Origin: DASXQK01 sp963757155
Lineage (GTDB): Bacteria; Pseudomonadota; Alphaproteobacteria; Dongiales; Dongiaceae
Direction of reading: 5' to 3'
NCBI GenBank assembly: GCA_963757155.1
Contig: CAVWQS010000008.1
Span: forward strand, 62,001 to 126,000
DNA length: 64,000 nucleotides
Position numbers and translations under genes: made by a program. This document shows positions 39,135 to 46,893 of this stretch, in pieces. The notes under the pieces are model-generated. The model was not told where the DNA came from. It searched no databases and saw only the letters and a program-made list of their open reading frames with translations. Position 1 is the first letter of the stretch; each line of letters begins with the position of its first letter.

Positions 39135-40004
39135 ATGGCGAAGACGGCATTCATCGGTTTGGGCGTTATGGGCTATCCCATGGCGGGGCATCTCAGGGCC
39201 AAGGGCCATGAGGTGACGGTCTTCAACCGCACGGCGGCACGGGCCGAGGCCTGGGTCGCCCAGCACAAGGGCCAGCGCGGGGCCACGCCCGCCGAGGCGG
39301 CGAAGGGCGCGGATTTCGTCTTCATCTGCGTGGGCAACGACCAGGATGTGCGCAGCGTCCTCTATGGACCGACGGGCGTGCTCGCGGGCATGCACAAGGG
39401 CGCAGTGCTGGTCGACCATACGACGGCCTCGGCCGAGCTCGCCCGCGAGATCGCCGAGAAGGCCAAGGAGCCCGGCGTCGATTTTCTCGATGCGCCGGTC
39501 TCCGGCGGACAGGCCGGCGCCGAGAAGGGCCAGCTGACGGTGATGGTCGGCGGCGAGCAGACTGCCTTCGACCGCGCCAAACCGGTGATCGACTCCTATG
39601 CCCGAGCCTGCGTCTTGCTGGGCGACCATGGCTCTGGCCAACTCGCCAAGATGGTCAACCAGATCTGCATCGCCGGCGTTCTCCAGGGTCTGGCCGAGGG
39701 GTTGAACTTTGCAGCCCGGGCCGGGCTCGACGGCGCCAAGCTGATCGAGACCATCTCCAAGGGCGCGGCCCAGAGCTGGCAGATGGAGAACCGGGCGTCG
39801 ACCATGCTGGCCGGCAAGTTCGATTTCGGCTTCGCCGTGGATTGGATGCGCAAGGATCTCGGCATCTGTCTGGCCGAGGCCAAGCGCAACGGCGCGCGCC
39901 TGCCGCTCACCGCTTTGGTCGACCAGTTCTACGCCCAGGTCCAGGCCCGCGGCGGCAAACGCTGGGACACCTCGAGCCTGATGCATCTGTTGGTCAAGGA
40001 CTGA
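39135..40004 (+). CDS. NAD(P)-dependent beta-hydroxyacid dehydrogenase (3-hydroxyisobutyrate dehydrogenase family)
   Basis: 289 aa. N-terminal Rossmann site IGLGVMGYPMAGHL, substrate-site motif FLDAPVSGGQAGAEKG, and the catalytic Lys in GQLAKMVNQICIAG. The conserved C-terminal KDLGICLAEAK segment is present. Substrate may be 3-hydroxyisobutyrate, tartronate semialdehyde or a related beta-hydroxy acid; no catabolic neighbours decide. ATG 39135 begins the Rossmann fold directly; TTG 39111 would add eight atypical residues. Confidence 0.92.
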   Translation: MAKTAFIGLGVMGYPMAGHLRAKGHEVTVFNRTAARAEAWVAQHKGQRGATPAEAAKGADFVFICVGNDQDVRSVLYGPTGVLAGMHKGAVLVDHTTASAELAREIAEKAKEPGVDFLDAPVSGGQAGAEKGQLTVMVGGEQTAFDRAKPVIDSYARACVLLGDHGSGQLAKMVNQICIAGVLQGLAEGLNFAARAGLDGAKLIETISKGAAQSWQMENRASTMLAGKFDFGFAVDWMRKDLGICLAEAKRNGARLPLTALVDQFYAQVQARGGKRWDTSSLMHLLVKD

Positions 40005-40031
40005 GACGCGCAAGCAACGCTTAACTGCGAC

Positions 40032-40073
40032 CCCTCACCCCGGCCCTCTCCCCCGTTCCGGGGGCGAGGGGGA
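40032..40073. repeat. REP-like GC-rich palindrome (copy B)
   Basis: CCCTCACCCCGGCC followed by CTCTCCCCCG (40046-40055), TTC, CGGGGGCGAG (40059-40068). The stem has one mismatch. The left end matches the reverse complement of the right half of copy A. It supplies the stop codon and the last codons of the minus-strand grpB gene. Confidence 0.7.
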
Positions 40074-40700
40074 TAGAAGGAGAGGGGGATCGACCTTTGC
40101 ATCCGGGAGTCGCTCGAACCCGCTGGCTGCTGCCTTGCGCAGGGTCTCGGCGACGAAGGGGCCTTTGCCGCCGGTGTAGTGGTCCCAATCGGCTTCGCTT
40201 CTGCCCGACACCTCGCTCGCCAGCTTCCGCTTCAACACGCCATAGGCGGCGGCTGTCTCGGGATGGCCTCGCAGATAGTCGCGGAAAAGCAGCCGTCGCA
40301 GATGCGCCAGCGTCCCGGGCGCGCAGAGATAGAAGCGCTCACCATGCGAGCCGCGGCCAGTCGTGAAGGCCCACATGCCCTCCTGATATTTGTCGCCATG
40401 GTAGGTGAAGTCCTCAGCCTTCATGCGCTCGATGGCCTGCGGGATTTCCGCGGCCGATCGAAGCACGATATCGACGTCGATCTTCGGCTTGGCGCAGAGT
40501 CCGGGCACCGAGGTGCTGCCGATGTGGTGGATTTCAAGCACCAATCCGCCAAGCAATCTCTCGATCGCGGCTCGCGCCTCCTCGAAGGCGCCCGGCCATG
40601 CGGGGTCGTAATCCACGACCTCGATCCTTCGACGTTTTTCAGGCGCAGGCTCGTCGCTGCCGTTCGAGCCCGCTGTCCCAACCCGGCCCCGCCGGAACAT
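40035..40700 (-). CDS. GrpB family (nucleotidyltransferase-like) protein
   Basis: 221 aa GrpB/UPF0157 protein: IEVVDYDPAWPGAFEEA, LVLEIHHIGSTSVPGLCAKPKIDVDI with the Gly-Ser and paired Asp typical of the nucleotidyltransferase-like fold, and RGSHGERFYLCA. Some family members are fused to dephospho-CoA kinase; function of stand-alone ones is unclear. ATG 40700 overlaps the SDR stop by one base (TAATG), favouring it over ATG 40718. The last ~13 residues (LLLSPSPPERGRGPG) and the stop are encoded by a REP-like palindrome, so the native C-terminus has probably been overwritten. Confidence 0.85.
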   Translation of the reverse strand: MFRRGRVGTAGSNGSDEPAPEKRRRIEVVDYDPAWPGAFEEARAAIERLLGGLVLEIHHIGSTSVPGLCAKPKIDVDIVLRSAAEIPQAIERMKAEDFTYHGDKYQEGMWAFTTGRGSHGERFYLCAPGTLAHLRRLLFRDYLRGHPETAAAYGVLKRKLASEVSGRSEADWDHYTGGKGPFVAETLRKAAASGFERLPDAKVDPPLLLSPSPPERGRGPG

Positions 40701-41257
40701 TACGGGCGTGCCGACCATGGCGTAACCGTGCCGATGATCGATAGGGGTCGGGCGCTGGTCAGGGCCTCCGCCGCGCCGGCGCTGATCTCGTCATGGGTCA
40801 GCCAGCGGGATCGCCCGTCCGGCTCGATGGCGAAGCCGAGCACGACGATCCGATAGTCGAGCCTCGGAAGGACCGCGAAAGAGGCGCGCCACCGATCGAG
40901 CGCAGCTGGTGTCGAAGGATCGGCCGCAGCACTCCCCAGCAGATGGCAATAGATCTCCTCGACATGTCGGGCGACCGAGAGCGGGATCTCCGGTGCCGTG
41001 GTGTGAAACCAACAGACGGCCCTCTCGATCGGCCCGCGATCACGGCGCGCCTGGAGCAGCGCTGCCTCGAGCAGATCGGCATCGTGGTAATCGAGGGGCA
41101 GGGGGGCGATGCCGGCGGCGGTCTTTGCCAGATAGGCGAGGCGGCGCGGGTCGCGTGCAATGACGGAGACCCGGCGGCCTTTCCGGGCCAGCGCCGTGAC
41201 GAGGCCCGAGAGCATGCCGCTGCCGCCGACCACGAGGTCATGGCCGCATGGGCTCAA
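40700..41257 (-). CDS. Short NAD(P)-binding (SDR-like) protein
   Basis: About 185 aa Rossmann-fold protein: HDLVVGGSGMLSGLVTALARKGRRVSVIARD carries a glycine-rich dinucleotide site (GGSGML). No standard YxxxK active site is apparent; the C-terminal half is short (LDYRIVVLGFAIEPD, LTHDEISAGAAEAL). It may be a small atypical SDR or an enzyme of unknown substrate. The suggested TTG start overlaps the mazG stop (TTGA); an ATG at 41296 would overlap by 43 bp. The stop overlaps grpB. Confidence 0.7.
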   Translation of the reverse strand: MSPCGHDLVVGGSGMLSGLVTALARKGRRVSVIARDPRRLAYLAKTAAGIAPLPLDYHDADLLEAALLQARRDRGPIERAVCWFHTTAPEIPLSVARHVEEIYCHLLGSAAADPSTPAALDRWRASFAVLPRLDYRIVVLGFAIEPDGRSRWLTHDEISAGAAEALTSARPLSIIGTVTPWSARP

Positions 41258-42114
41258 GGCTTGCCTTGGCGCTCCTCGGCCTTGACCGCTTGCCAAGCGG
41301 CTTCCAGCCGGTCGAGCCCAGCCTCGGCCAGGGCATCGAAGCCGGCGGCCTTCATGCGGTCCTCGACGGCACGGAAGCGGCGCTCGAATTTGGCGTTGGT
41401 GCTCCGCAATGCCAATTCCGGATCAACGCCCAGGTGGCGAAGCAGATTGACGCAGACGAAGAGCAGATCGCCGCATTCATCGGCGATGGCCGCCTTGTCG
41501 CCGGAGGCCATCTCGGCCTTGATCTCGTCCATCTCCTCGGCGAGCTTGGCCTCGATCTCGGCCAAAGCGTTCTCGGCCGGCCAGTCGAAGCCGACACGGG
41601 CGGCGCGGCGTTGCAGCTTCAGCGCTCGGGTCAGCGCCGGCAGGCCGATCGTCACGCCATCCAGGGCACCCACGGGCCGGCCTTCGACCGCACCCTTGGC
41701 CTGGCGCTCGGCGGCCTTCTGCGCCTCCCAGGCCTGGGTCTGGGCCGCCGCATCCTCGACCACCACATCGCCGAAGACATGGGGGTGGCGCTTGATCATC
41801 TTGTCGTTGATGGCGCGGGCGACATCCTCGATGCCGAAGGCGCCTGCTTCGCGCGCCATCTGGGCATGGAAGACGACCTGGAGGAGGAGGTCGCCCAACT
41901 CATCCTTCAGGGCGCCCATGTCGCCTTGCTGGATGGCCTCGGCGACCTCATAGGCTTCCTCGATGGTGTAGGGCGCGATCGTCGCGAAGCTCTGTTCGAC
42001 ATCCCAGGGGCAGCCGCGCTCGGGATCGCGCAGCCGCGCCATGATGGCGACCAGGCGCTCCAGGGGCGGCCGCTCGGCGGCGAGAGGGTCCGGATTGCTC
42101 GGCTGGTCGTTCAT
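41254..42114 (-). CDS. mazG: Nucleoside triphosphate pyrophosphohydrolase MazG
   Basis: 286 aa with two MazG domains. First: RLRDPERGCPWDVEQSF and TIEEAYEVAEAI followed by DELGDLLLQVVFHA with the metal-binding Glu/Asp set. Second: LAEEMDEIKAEM and DECGDLLFVCVNLLRHLG. Hydrolyses (d)NTPs to NMPs and pyrophosphate for pool cleaning. ATG 42114 follows the family N-terminus; an upstream ATG at 42177 adds 21 unconserved residues. First gene of mazG-SDR-grpB. Confidence 0.95.
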   Translation of the reverse strand: MNDQPSNPDPLAAERPPLERLVAIMARLRDPERGCPWDVEQSFATIAPYTIEEAYEVAEAIQQGDMGALKDELGDLLLQVVFHAQMAREAGAFGIEDVARAINDKMIKRHPHVFGDVVVEDAAAQTQAWEAQKAAERQAKGAVEGRPVGALDGVTIGLPALTRALKLQRRAARVGFDWPAENALAEIEAKLAEEMDEIKAEMASGDKAAIADECGDLLFVCVNLLRHLGVDPELALRSTNAKFERRFRAVEDRMKAAGFDALAEAGLDRLEAAWQAVKAEERQGKP

Positions 42115-42453
42115 GCGTGATGTCCGGTAATCGGGCAGGAGGTGCGAGAGGATAGCGCGCCCGGCGCCGGGACGCACGGCTAGGACCTAGCTTCGGTCTA
42201 TCCGTATATCGCATAATGTATATTATGACAAATAGGACCATAAGGCAGAAAACCCCTGGGCCATGCGGACTTCCAACCTTCCGAGCGATCTCTACAGCGC
42301 CGATTGCAGAGGATTTCAACGCAGCTTGCGCAATCAGCGCCCCTTCGATCGGACTGCTCTGGAGCCAGAGCCGGAAACATCCTGTAGTTTTAGTCTTCTC
42401 CAGAGAAAACCTTTTGCTTAATATGAGCCAGCTGATTGCAGGGGGTTCGAAAA
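42115..42453. other. 339-bp intergenic region, partly A/T-rich, without a supportable gene
   Basis: Divergent space between mazG and the small orphan gene. From about 42190 to 42260 and 42370 to 42430 the DNA is markedly richer in A/T than the rest of the window, and it contains a perfect palindrome (42212-42227). ORFs here have no ribosome sites and run out of frame into neighbours. It probably holds the promoters of both flanking genes; horizontal origin cannot be excluded. Confidence 0.5.
42212..42227. promoter_or_regulatory. Perfect palindrome, possible operator
   Basis: CATAAT-GTAT-ATTATG: two exact 6-base inverted arms separated by four bases, in A/T-rich DNA about 100 bp upstream of mazG. 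The symmetry fits a dimeric regulator site or overlapping -10 elements. No regulator gene is adjacent. Confidence 0.35.
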
Positions 42454-42708
42454 ATGGCCGTCGTTTCCATCGCCGAACACGTCTCCCACCCGACCTCCAC
42501 GCAGCTCGGCTGGCTGCGCCGTGGCCTGGATCAGCCCGGCGGCAAGCTCCCGCTCTTCGATGAATGGGGCCAGCGCGTCAGCGAGCAGACTGTGCGCAGC
42601 TGTATCGCCCATGGCTGGGCCGAGCCCTGGTTCGCCAATCCGCTGAAGCCCGAATGGCTCGTCTGCAAGCTAACGCCGGTCGGGCGTTCCCTCGCCGACC
42701 ACCACTGA
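42454..42708 (+). CDS. Small conserved-looking protein of unknown function
   Basis: 84 aa. It reads like a real protein, with even composition and several aromatic positions: TQLGWLRRGLDQPGGKLPLFDEWGQ (split here as two motifs, WLRRGLDQPGGKLPLFDEWG and TVRSCIAHGWAEPWFANPL), then CKLTPVGRSLA. The Trp-rich core and the terminal LTPVGRSL resemble the end of a winged-helix domain, but I do not recognise the family with certainty. No signal peptide or membrane segment. It lies 22 bp before the Cache-domain gene, so the two may be co-transcribed. Confidence 0.7.
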   Translation: MAVVSIAEHVSHPTSTQLGWLRRGLDQPGGKLPLFDEWGQRVSEQTVRSCIAHGWAEPWFANPLKPEWLVCKLTPVGRSLADHH

Positions 42709-42730
42709 CGTCATGAGGCCCAGGAGCGTC

Positions 42731-43213
42731 ATGAGACGCAGAGCCCTGATGCGCGCTCTAGCGGCAACGCTGGTCGCCGGCGGCTTGCTGACGGCTGCCT
42801 CCCTCGGCCACGCCGAGCAGCACGGCACGCGCGAGCAGGCGCAGGCCATGGTGGCCAAGGCCATCGCGCTTTATGACGAGAAGGGAAAAGCCGCCTTCGA
42901 GGTCATGGACCAGGGTGCCGCCAGCGGCTTCCGTCAGGAAGATCTCTATATCTTCGTCATCGGCACCGGGCCGGATGCGCGCGTCGTGGCCCACGGTCTC
43001 GACCGCCAGCGGATCGGCGCGGTCGTCGCCGCCCTCACCGACAGCCGCGGCAAGGCTTATGGCAAGCAATTGCTGGAGGGGGCCACGCCTGAGGGCGCCT
43101 GGGTTAACTATGACCGCGTCAATCCGGAGAGCGGCAAGGAAGAGCCGAAATCGAGCTGGGTCGTTCTCCATGACGGCTACATCTTCGGCTGCGGGGTCTA
43201 TGTCGGGCCATAG
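42731..43213 (+). CDS. Exported single Cache-domain protein
   Basis: 160 aa. A Sec-type signal peptide (MRRRALMRALAATLVAGGLLTAASLGHA) leads to a lone Cache-like domain: QAQAMVAKAIALYDEKGKAA and FEVMD, DLYIFVIGTGPDARVVAHG, GAWVNYDRVNPESGKEEPKSSW and DGYIFGCGVYVG. Stand-alone periplasmic Cache proteins probably bind small ligands; the partner is unknown. The start at 42731 is set by AGGAG four bases upstream, whereas ATG 42713 lacks a site. Followed by a strong inverted repeat. Confidence 0.83.
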   Translation: MRRRALMRALAATLVAGGLLTAASLGHAEQHGTREQAQAMVAKAIALYDEKGKAAFEVMDQGAASGFRQEDLYIFVIGTGPDARVVAHGLDRQRIGAVVAALTDSRGKAYGKQLLEGATPEGAWVNYDRVNPESGKEEPKSSWVVLHDGYIFGCGVYVGP

Positions 43214-43278
43214 TCCCGAGCGCTCACGCGATCGCCGCACGGCTTCCTGCATCTCGACCGAATTTGGCCCCTCAAGAG

Positions 43279-43319
43279 AAAGGGCCGGACGCGCCCTTCA
43301 ACGGCGCCTCCGGCCCTTT
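43279..43319. terminator. Probable bidirectional terminator between the Cache gene and tRNA-Pro
   Basis: AAAGGGCCGGA (43279-43289) pairs perfectly with TCCGGCCCTTT (43309-43319), an 11-bp GC-rich stem with A/T ends on both sides, followed by ATT on the plus strand. The loop is long (19 bases) but itself partly self-complementary. Suits termination of both converging transcripts. Confidence 0.6.
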
Positions 43320-43373
43320 ATTCAGCCAGTCGTATGAGGTTTTCCCGCTCAGAAAGCGGCGGGGTTTCTAATG

Positions 43374-43450
43374 TGGTCGGGCAGAGAGGATTCGAACCTC
43401 CGACCCCTTGCACCCCATGCAAGTGCGCTACCAGGCTGCGCCACTGCCCG
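43374..43450 (-). tRNA. tRNA-Pro (anticodon GGG)
   Basis: 77 nt including an encoded CCA. Read on the minus strand: acceptor CGGGCAG pairs with CTGCCCG, D-arm GCGC/GCGC, anticodon arm CTTGC-ATGGGGT-GCAAG with anticodon GGG, and T-arm with GGTTCGAATCC. The discriminator A and CCA follow. All four stems close, so the cloverleaf is well supported. Confidence 0.96.
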
Positions 43451-43553
43451 AAAAGAGAACCGTACTGGCTACATCAAATGAAGAAACAACGACGGGCGAC
43501 CCGCCGACCGCGCTCTATATAGCCGCCGCCGCGGCGGCGCGCAATGAGTGGAG

Positions 43554-44042
43554 TCAGGGTTCCAGCAAGGCCATCAGCCGCTCGCGCAGCGAGGTCAGCT
43601 GAAGGATCGCCAATTCGATCTCGCGCTTGCGCCGCTCGGCCGCGCCGAGATGGCTGAGATCGATGGTATCGGCTTCCAGCGCGTCCACCCGCTCCTTCAG
43701 CGAGCCTTCGCGCATCAGGCGCTGCACGCCCTTGATCGTATAGCCCTCGTGATAGAGCAGGCTGCGGATCTGGCGCAGCAGGTCGACATCCTCGGGGCGA
43801 TAGTAGCGCCGGCCGCCGCCGCGCTTCAGCGGGCGTACCTGGGGGAATTTGGTCTCCCAGAAGCGCAGCACATGCTGCGGCACCTCGAGCTCGTCGGCGA
43901 CCTCGCTGATGGTGCGGAAGGCGCTGGCCGATTTCTCGACCCGGCGCGTACCGGCCGCCGGCCGGCCAGTTTCCGGCGCTTGGACGGCGCCCTGCGGCGG
44001 CGCTTCCGGCTTGGGCTTGTTGACGGGCGCCGGGGCGGTCAC
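43554..44042 (-). CDS. MerR-family transcriptional regulator
   Basis: 162 aa. After a Pro/Ala-rich N-terminal tail comes a MerR helix-turn-helix (FRTISEVADELEVPQHVLRFWE, cited in parts: ISEVADELEVPQHVLRFW) and YYRPEDVDLLRQIRSLLYHEG, then a C-terminal helix. There are no metal-binding Cys residues, so it is not a metal sensor of the classical kind. It begins with GTG overlapping the ihfA stop (GTGA). The plsX-fabH-ihfA-merR order is conserved in alphaproteobacteria; the regulated genes are unknown. Confidence 0.9.
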   Translation of the reverse strand: MTAPAPVNKPKPEAPPQGAVQAPETGRPAAGTRRVEKSASAFRTISEVADELEVPQHVLRFWETKFPQVRPLKRGGGRRYYRPEDVDLLRQIRSLLYHEGYTIKGVQRLMREGSLKERVDALEADTIDLSHLGAAERRKREIELAILQLTSLRERLMALLEP

Positions 44043-44338
44043 GAGGCGGCTCCGTTGACGCGATTCTTGAGCACATGGGAGGCGCGGAAGACGAGGACCC
44101 GGCGAGGCTTGATCGGCACTTCCTGGCCGGTCTTGGGATTGCGGCCGATCCGCTGGCCCTTCAACCGCACGAAGAAGCTGCCGAAGGAGGAGATCTTGAC
44201 CGTCTCGCTGCGCGTCAGCGCTGCCGACATCTCGTTCAGAACGGCCTCCACCAGCTCGGCGGATTCGTTTCGCGAGAGCCCGACCTCCTGATAGACGGCC
44301 TCCGCGAGATGGGCCCGGGTAATGGTATCCTCGGCCAT
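44039..44338 (-). CDS. ihfA: Integration host factor subunit alpha
   Basis: 99 aa DNA-bending protein of the HU/IHF family; forms a heterodimer with IhfB. Conserved ITRAHLAEAVYQEVGLSRNES, VKISSFGSFFVRLKGQRIGRNPKTG (read as SSFGSFFVRLK and RIGRNPKTG) with the DNA-intercalating Pro region. Normal length. It has its own A/T-rich upstream region with a plausible promoter and overlaps the merR start. Confidence 0.96.
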   Translation of the reverse strand: MAEDTITRAHLAEAVYQEVGLSRNESAELVEAVLNEMSAALTRSETVKISSFGSFFVRLKGQRIGRNPKTGQEVPIKPRRVLVFRASHVLKNRVNGAAS

Positions 44339-44368
44339 GGCGAGCTCACTCTAAATTCTTCAGAAACA

Positions 44369-44397
44369 ACTCTAATTACGAGTCGGAAAACAGTCAA
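44369..44397 (-). promoter_or_regulatory. Candidate sigma-70 promoter for ihfA
   Basis: On the minus strand TTGACT (44397-44392) is followed after 17 bases by TAGAGT (44374-44369), 30 bp upstream of the ihfA start, in A/T-rich DNA. The -35 is near consensus and the -10 is weak. Confidence 0.45.
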
Positions 44398-44476
44398 TTA
44401 CATAGGGATGGGGGATTTTGTTCGCCCGCCATGGGGCCTGGCCTGCCGGGCCGCCCCCGGACCCGGCCACGACCGG

Positions 44477-45451
44477 CTACCAGCGGACCAGCGCGGAGCC
44501 CCAGGTGAAGCCGCCGCCCATGGCTTCCAGCAGCACCATATGGCCGGGCCTGATACGCCCGTCCCGGACCGCGTCGTCGAGGGCCAGCGGGATGGAAGCG
44601 GCAGAGGTATTGGCATGGCGGTCGACGGTGACGATGACCTTCTCCGCCGGCAGATGCAGGCGCTGGCCCATGCTGTCGATGATCCGGCGGTTGGCCTGGT
44701 GGGGGACCAGCCAGTCGAGGTCGCGGCTGCTGATGCCCATGGCGCCGATGGCGGCGTCGACCGCCTCCCCCATCTTGACCACCGCATGGCGGAAGACCTC
44801 GCGGCCCTCCATGCGCAGATGGCCCGTCGATTGCGTGGCCGAGGGGCCGCCGTCGACATAGAGCAGCTTGTAATACTGCCCGTCGGAATAGAGATGGGTG
44901 GTCAGCACGCCCCGGTCGGCGGCAGTGCCATTGCCCTCCCCCGCCTGCAGCACCACCGCGCCGGCGCCGTCGCCGAAGAGCACGCAGGTGCCGCGGTCAT
45001 TCCAATCCAGGATGCGCGAAAAGGTCTCCGCCCCGATGACGAGCGCGGTGCGCGCCTGGCCCACCTTGATGAAATTGTCCGCCACGGCGAGGGCATAGAC
45101 GAAGCCGCTGCAGACCGCCTGCACATCGAAGGCGGCACCCCGGCCCATGCCGAGGCGCGCCTGAACCTGGGTCGCCGTCGCCGGGAACGTATGATCGGGG
45201 GTCGAGGTGGCGAGCACGATCAGGTCGATGGAGTCGGCACCGATTCCGGCATGAGCAAGGGCGGCCTTGGCGGCCGCCGTGGCGAGATCGGAGGTCGTCT
45301 CGCCAGCAGCCGCGATATGGCGCTGGCGGATGCCCGTGCGCTGGGTGATCCATTCGTCCGAGGTCTCGAGGCGGCAGGCCAACTCGGCATTGGTCACCAC
45401 CTGCTGCGGCAGATAAGCGCCGCAGCCCACCACCTGGGAACGCACGATCAT
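44477..45451 (-). CDS. fabH: 3-oxoacyl-ACP synthase III (FabH)
   Basis: Initiates fatty acid synthesis by condensing acetyl-CoA with malonyl-ACP. 324 aa thiolase-fold enzyme with the catalytic triad: Cys in FDVQAVCSGFVYAL, His in WLVPHQANRR, and Asn in VTVDRHANTSAASIP. Also GAGAVVLQAGEG and the C-terminal LLEAMGGGFTWG. The start overlaps the plsX stop by one base (TAATG), so both are translated together. Confidence 0.97.
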   Translation of the reverse strand: MIVRSQVVGCGAYLPQQVVTNAELACRLETSDEWITQRTGIRQRHIAAAGETTSDLATAAAKAALAHAGIGADSIDLIVLATSTPDHTFPATATQVQARLGMGRGAAFDVQAVCSGFVYALAVADNFIKVGQARTALVIGAETFSRILDWNDRGTCVLFGDGAGAVVLQAGEGNGTAADRGVLTTHLYSDGQYYKLLYVDGGPSATQSTGHLRMEGREVFRHAVVKMGEAVDAAIGAMGISSRDLDWLVPHQANRRIIDSMGQRLHLPAEKVIVTVDRHANTSAASIPLALDDAVRDGRIRPGHMVLLEAMGGGFTWGSALVRW

Positions 45452-46503
45452 TAGAGGGCGACCACCTGCGGGCTGGAAAGCGTTCCGGCGGCGAAACTGG
45501 CGAAATCCTCGCGGATCTTCTCCAGGGATTTCTGCGTGATCATGTCGACCGCCACGCCGATGGCATTGGCAAATCCGAGCGCGTCCGTGCCGCCATGGCT
45601 CTTCACGGCGACGCCGTTGAGGCCGAGGAAGATGGCGCCGTTGTAGCGGCGCGGATCGGTGCGCACCCGGAGTGCGTTCAGCGCCGGGCGGGCCAGAAGA
45701 TAGCCGACGCTCGCCACCATCGAGCTCTTGAAGCTGCGGCGCAGGAACTCGGCATAGAGCTTGGCCGTGCCTTCCAGCGTCTTCAGCGCCACATTGCCGG
45801 TGAAGCCGTCGGTGACGATCACGTCGACGGTGCCCCGCGCGATATCGTCGCCTTCGACGAAGCCGTGGAAGCTGCCCGGCAGCGCCGTCGCCTTCAAGAT
45901 CGCCGCGGCCTCGCGCACCGCCTCATGACCCTTGACCTCCTCCGAGCCGACATTGAGCAGGCCGACGGTGGGCTTCAGCGTGCCCAGCACGGTGCGGGCG
46001 AAGACATTTCCCATGACCGCGAACTGCACCAGATTCTCGGCGTCGCAGCTCAGATTGGCGCCGAGGTCGAGCATCACGCTCTCGCCGCGCAAGGTCGGGA
46101 AGAAGGAGGCGATGGCCGGGCGGTCGATGCCGGGCAGGGTCCGCAGCACGAATTTGGCGATGGCCATCAGCGCGCCGGTATTGCCGGCGGAGACGATGCC
46201 CGCCGCCTCGCCCGACTGCACCGCGTCGATGGCCAGGCGCATGCTCGAGCCGCGACCGGCGCGCAGCGCCGTCGAGGGCTTGTCGTCAGCGGCGATGACC
46301 CGGTCGGTGTGGCGAATCTCGCTCGCCTTGCGGAGCGCCCCGTAGCGGTCGAGCAGAGGCGCTATCCGCCGCTCATCGCCGAAGAAGAGGAAGCTCACAT
46401 TCGGGAATCGCTGGCGCGCGATATTCGCGCCTTTGACGACCATGTCGGGGGCCCGATCGCCCCCCATCGCGTCGAGTGCAATGCTAAGGCTGGCCGCCTT
46501 CAC
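45451..46503 (-). CDS. plsX: Phosphate acyltransferase PlsX
   Basis: Makes acyl-phosphate from acyl-ACP for phospholipid synthesis. 350 aa: SIALDAMGGDRAPDMVV at the N-terminus, GRGSSMRLAIDAV, VSAGNTGALMAIA, RPAIASFFPT, and VTDGFTGNVALKTLEG. It starts with GTG 46503, with GGAGG nine bases upstream. Member of the yceD-rpmF-plsX-fabH cluster. Confidence 0.97.
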   Translation of the reverse strand: MKAASLSIALDAMGGDRAPDMVVKGANIARQRFPNVSFLFFGDERRIAPLLDRYGALRKASEIRHTDRVIAADDKPSTALRAGRGSSMRLAIDAVQSGEAAGIVSAGNTGALMAIAKFVLRTLPGIDRPAIASFFPTLRGESVMLDLGANLSCDAENLVQFAVMGNVFARTVLGTLKPTVGLLNVGSEEVKGHEAVREAAAILKATALPGSFHGFVEGDDIARGTVDVIVTDGFTGNVALKTLEGTAKLYAEFLRRSFKSSMVASVGYLLARPALNALRVRTDPRRYNGAIFLGLNGVAVKSHGGTDALGFANAIGVAVDMITQKSLEKIREDFASFAAGTLSSPQVVAL

Positions 46504-46542
46504 CGGAATTGGCCTCCGCGCGAGGGGACCGACACGTCGGGT

Positions 46543-46728
46543 TTATGCAGCCGAAGAAGGGGCCGCAACCTCCCGACCGTCGTAGTGGCCGCAGGCGGCG
46601 CAGACGTGATGCGGCCGCTTCAACTCGCCACAGTTCGAGCATTCGATGGATTTGATGGACGCCAGGCCATGGTGCGAACGCCGCATGTTGCGACGGGACT
46701 TCGACACCTTCTTCTTTGGAACCGCCAT
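46543..46728 (-). CDS. rpmF: Large ribosomal subunit protein bL32
   Basis: 61 aa basic ribosomal protein: MAVPKKKVSKSRRNMRRSHH, then a zinc-ribbon type Cys set CSNCG and CAACGHYDGREV. ATG 46728 gives the family N-terminus after Met removal; a longer reading to 46785 is a spurious extension. AAGGA lies upstream. Between yceD and plsX as in many bacteria. Confidence 0.97.
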   Translation of the reverse strand: MAVPKKKVSKSRRNMRRSHHGLASIKSIECSNCGELKRPHHVCAACGHYDGREVAAPSSAA

Positions 46729-46893
46729 GATGTAAGTCTTCCTTGAATAGTGCCCCTCAAGGCACAGCCAATCCCGGCGCAACACGACAATCCGGGCACC
46801 GAAGGCGAGCGTTGTTTAGCCGAGTTCGAGGTTCCCGGCAACTCTGACGTGGCGGGAGCCCCCTTGCAACTTGTTCCGGATTGGGCGGCTGGC

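Noticed and set aside
42216..42563. 115-codon frame in the mazG upstream region
   Set aside because: No Shine-Dalgarno site, overlaps the better-supported 84-aa gene in another frame, and its second half is a shadow of it.
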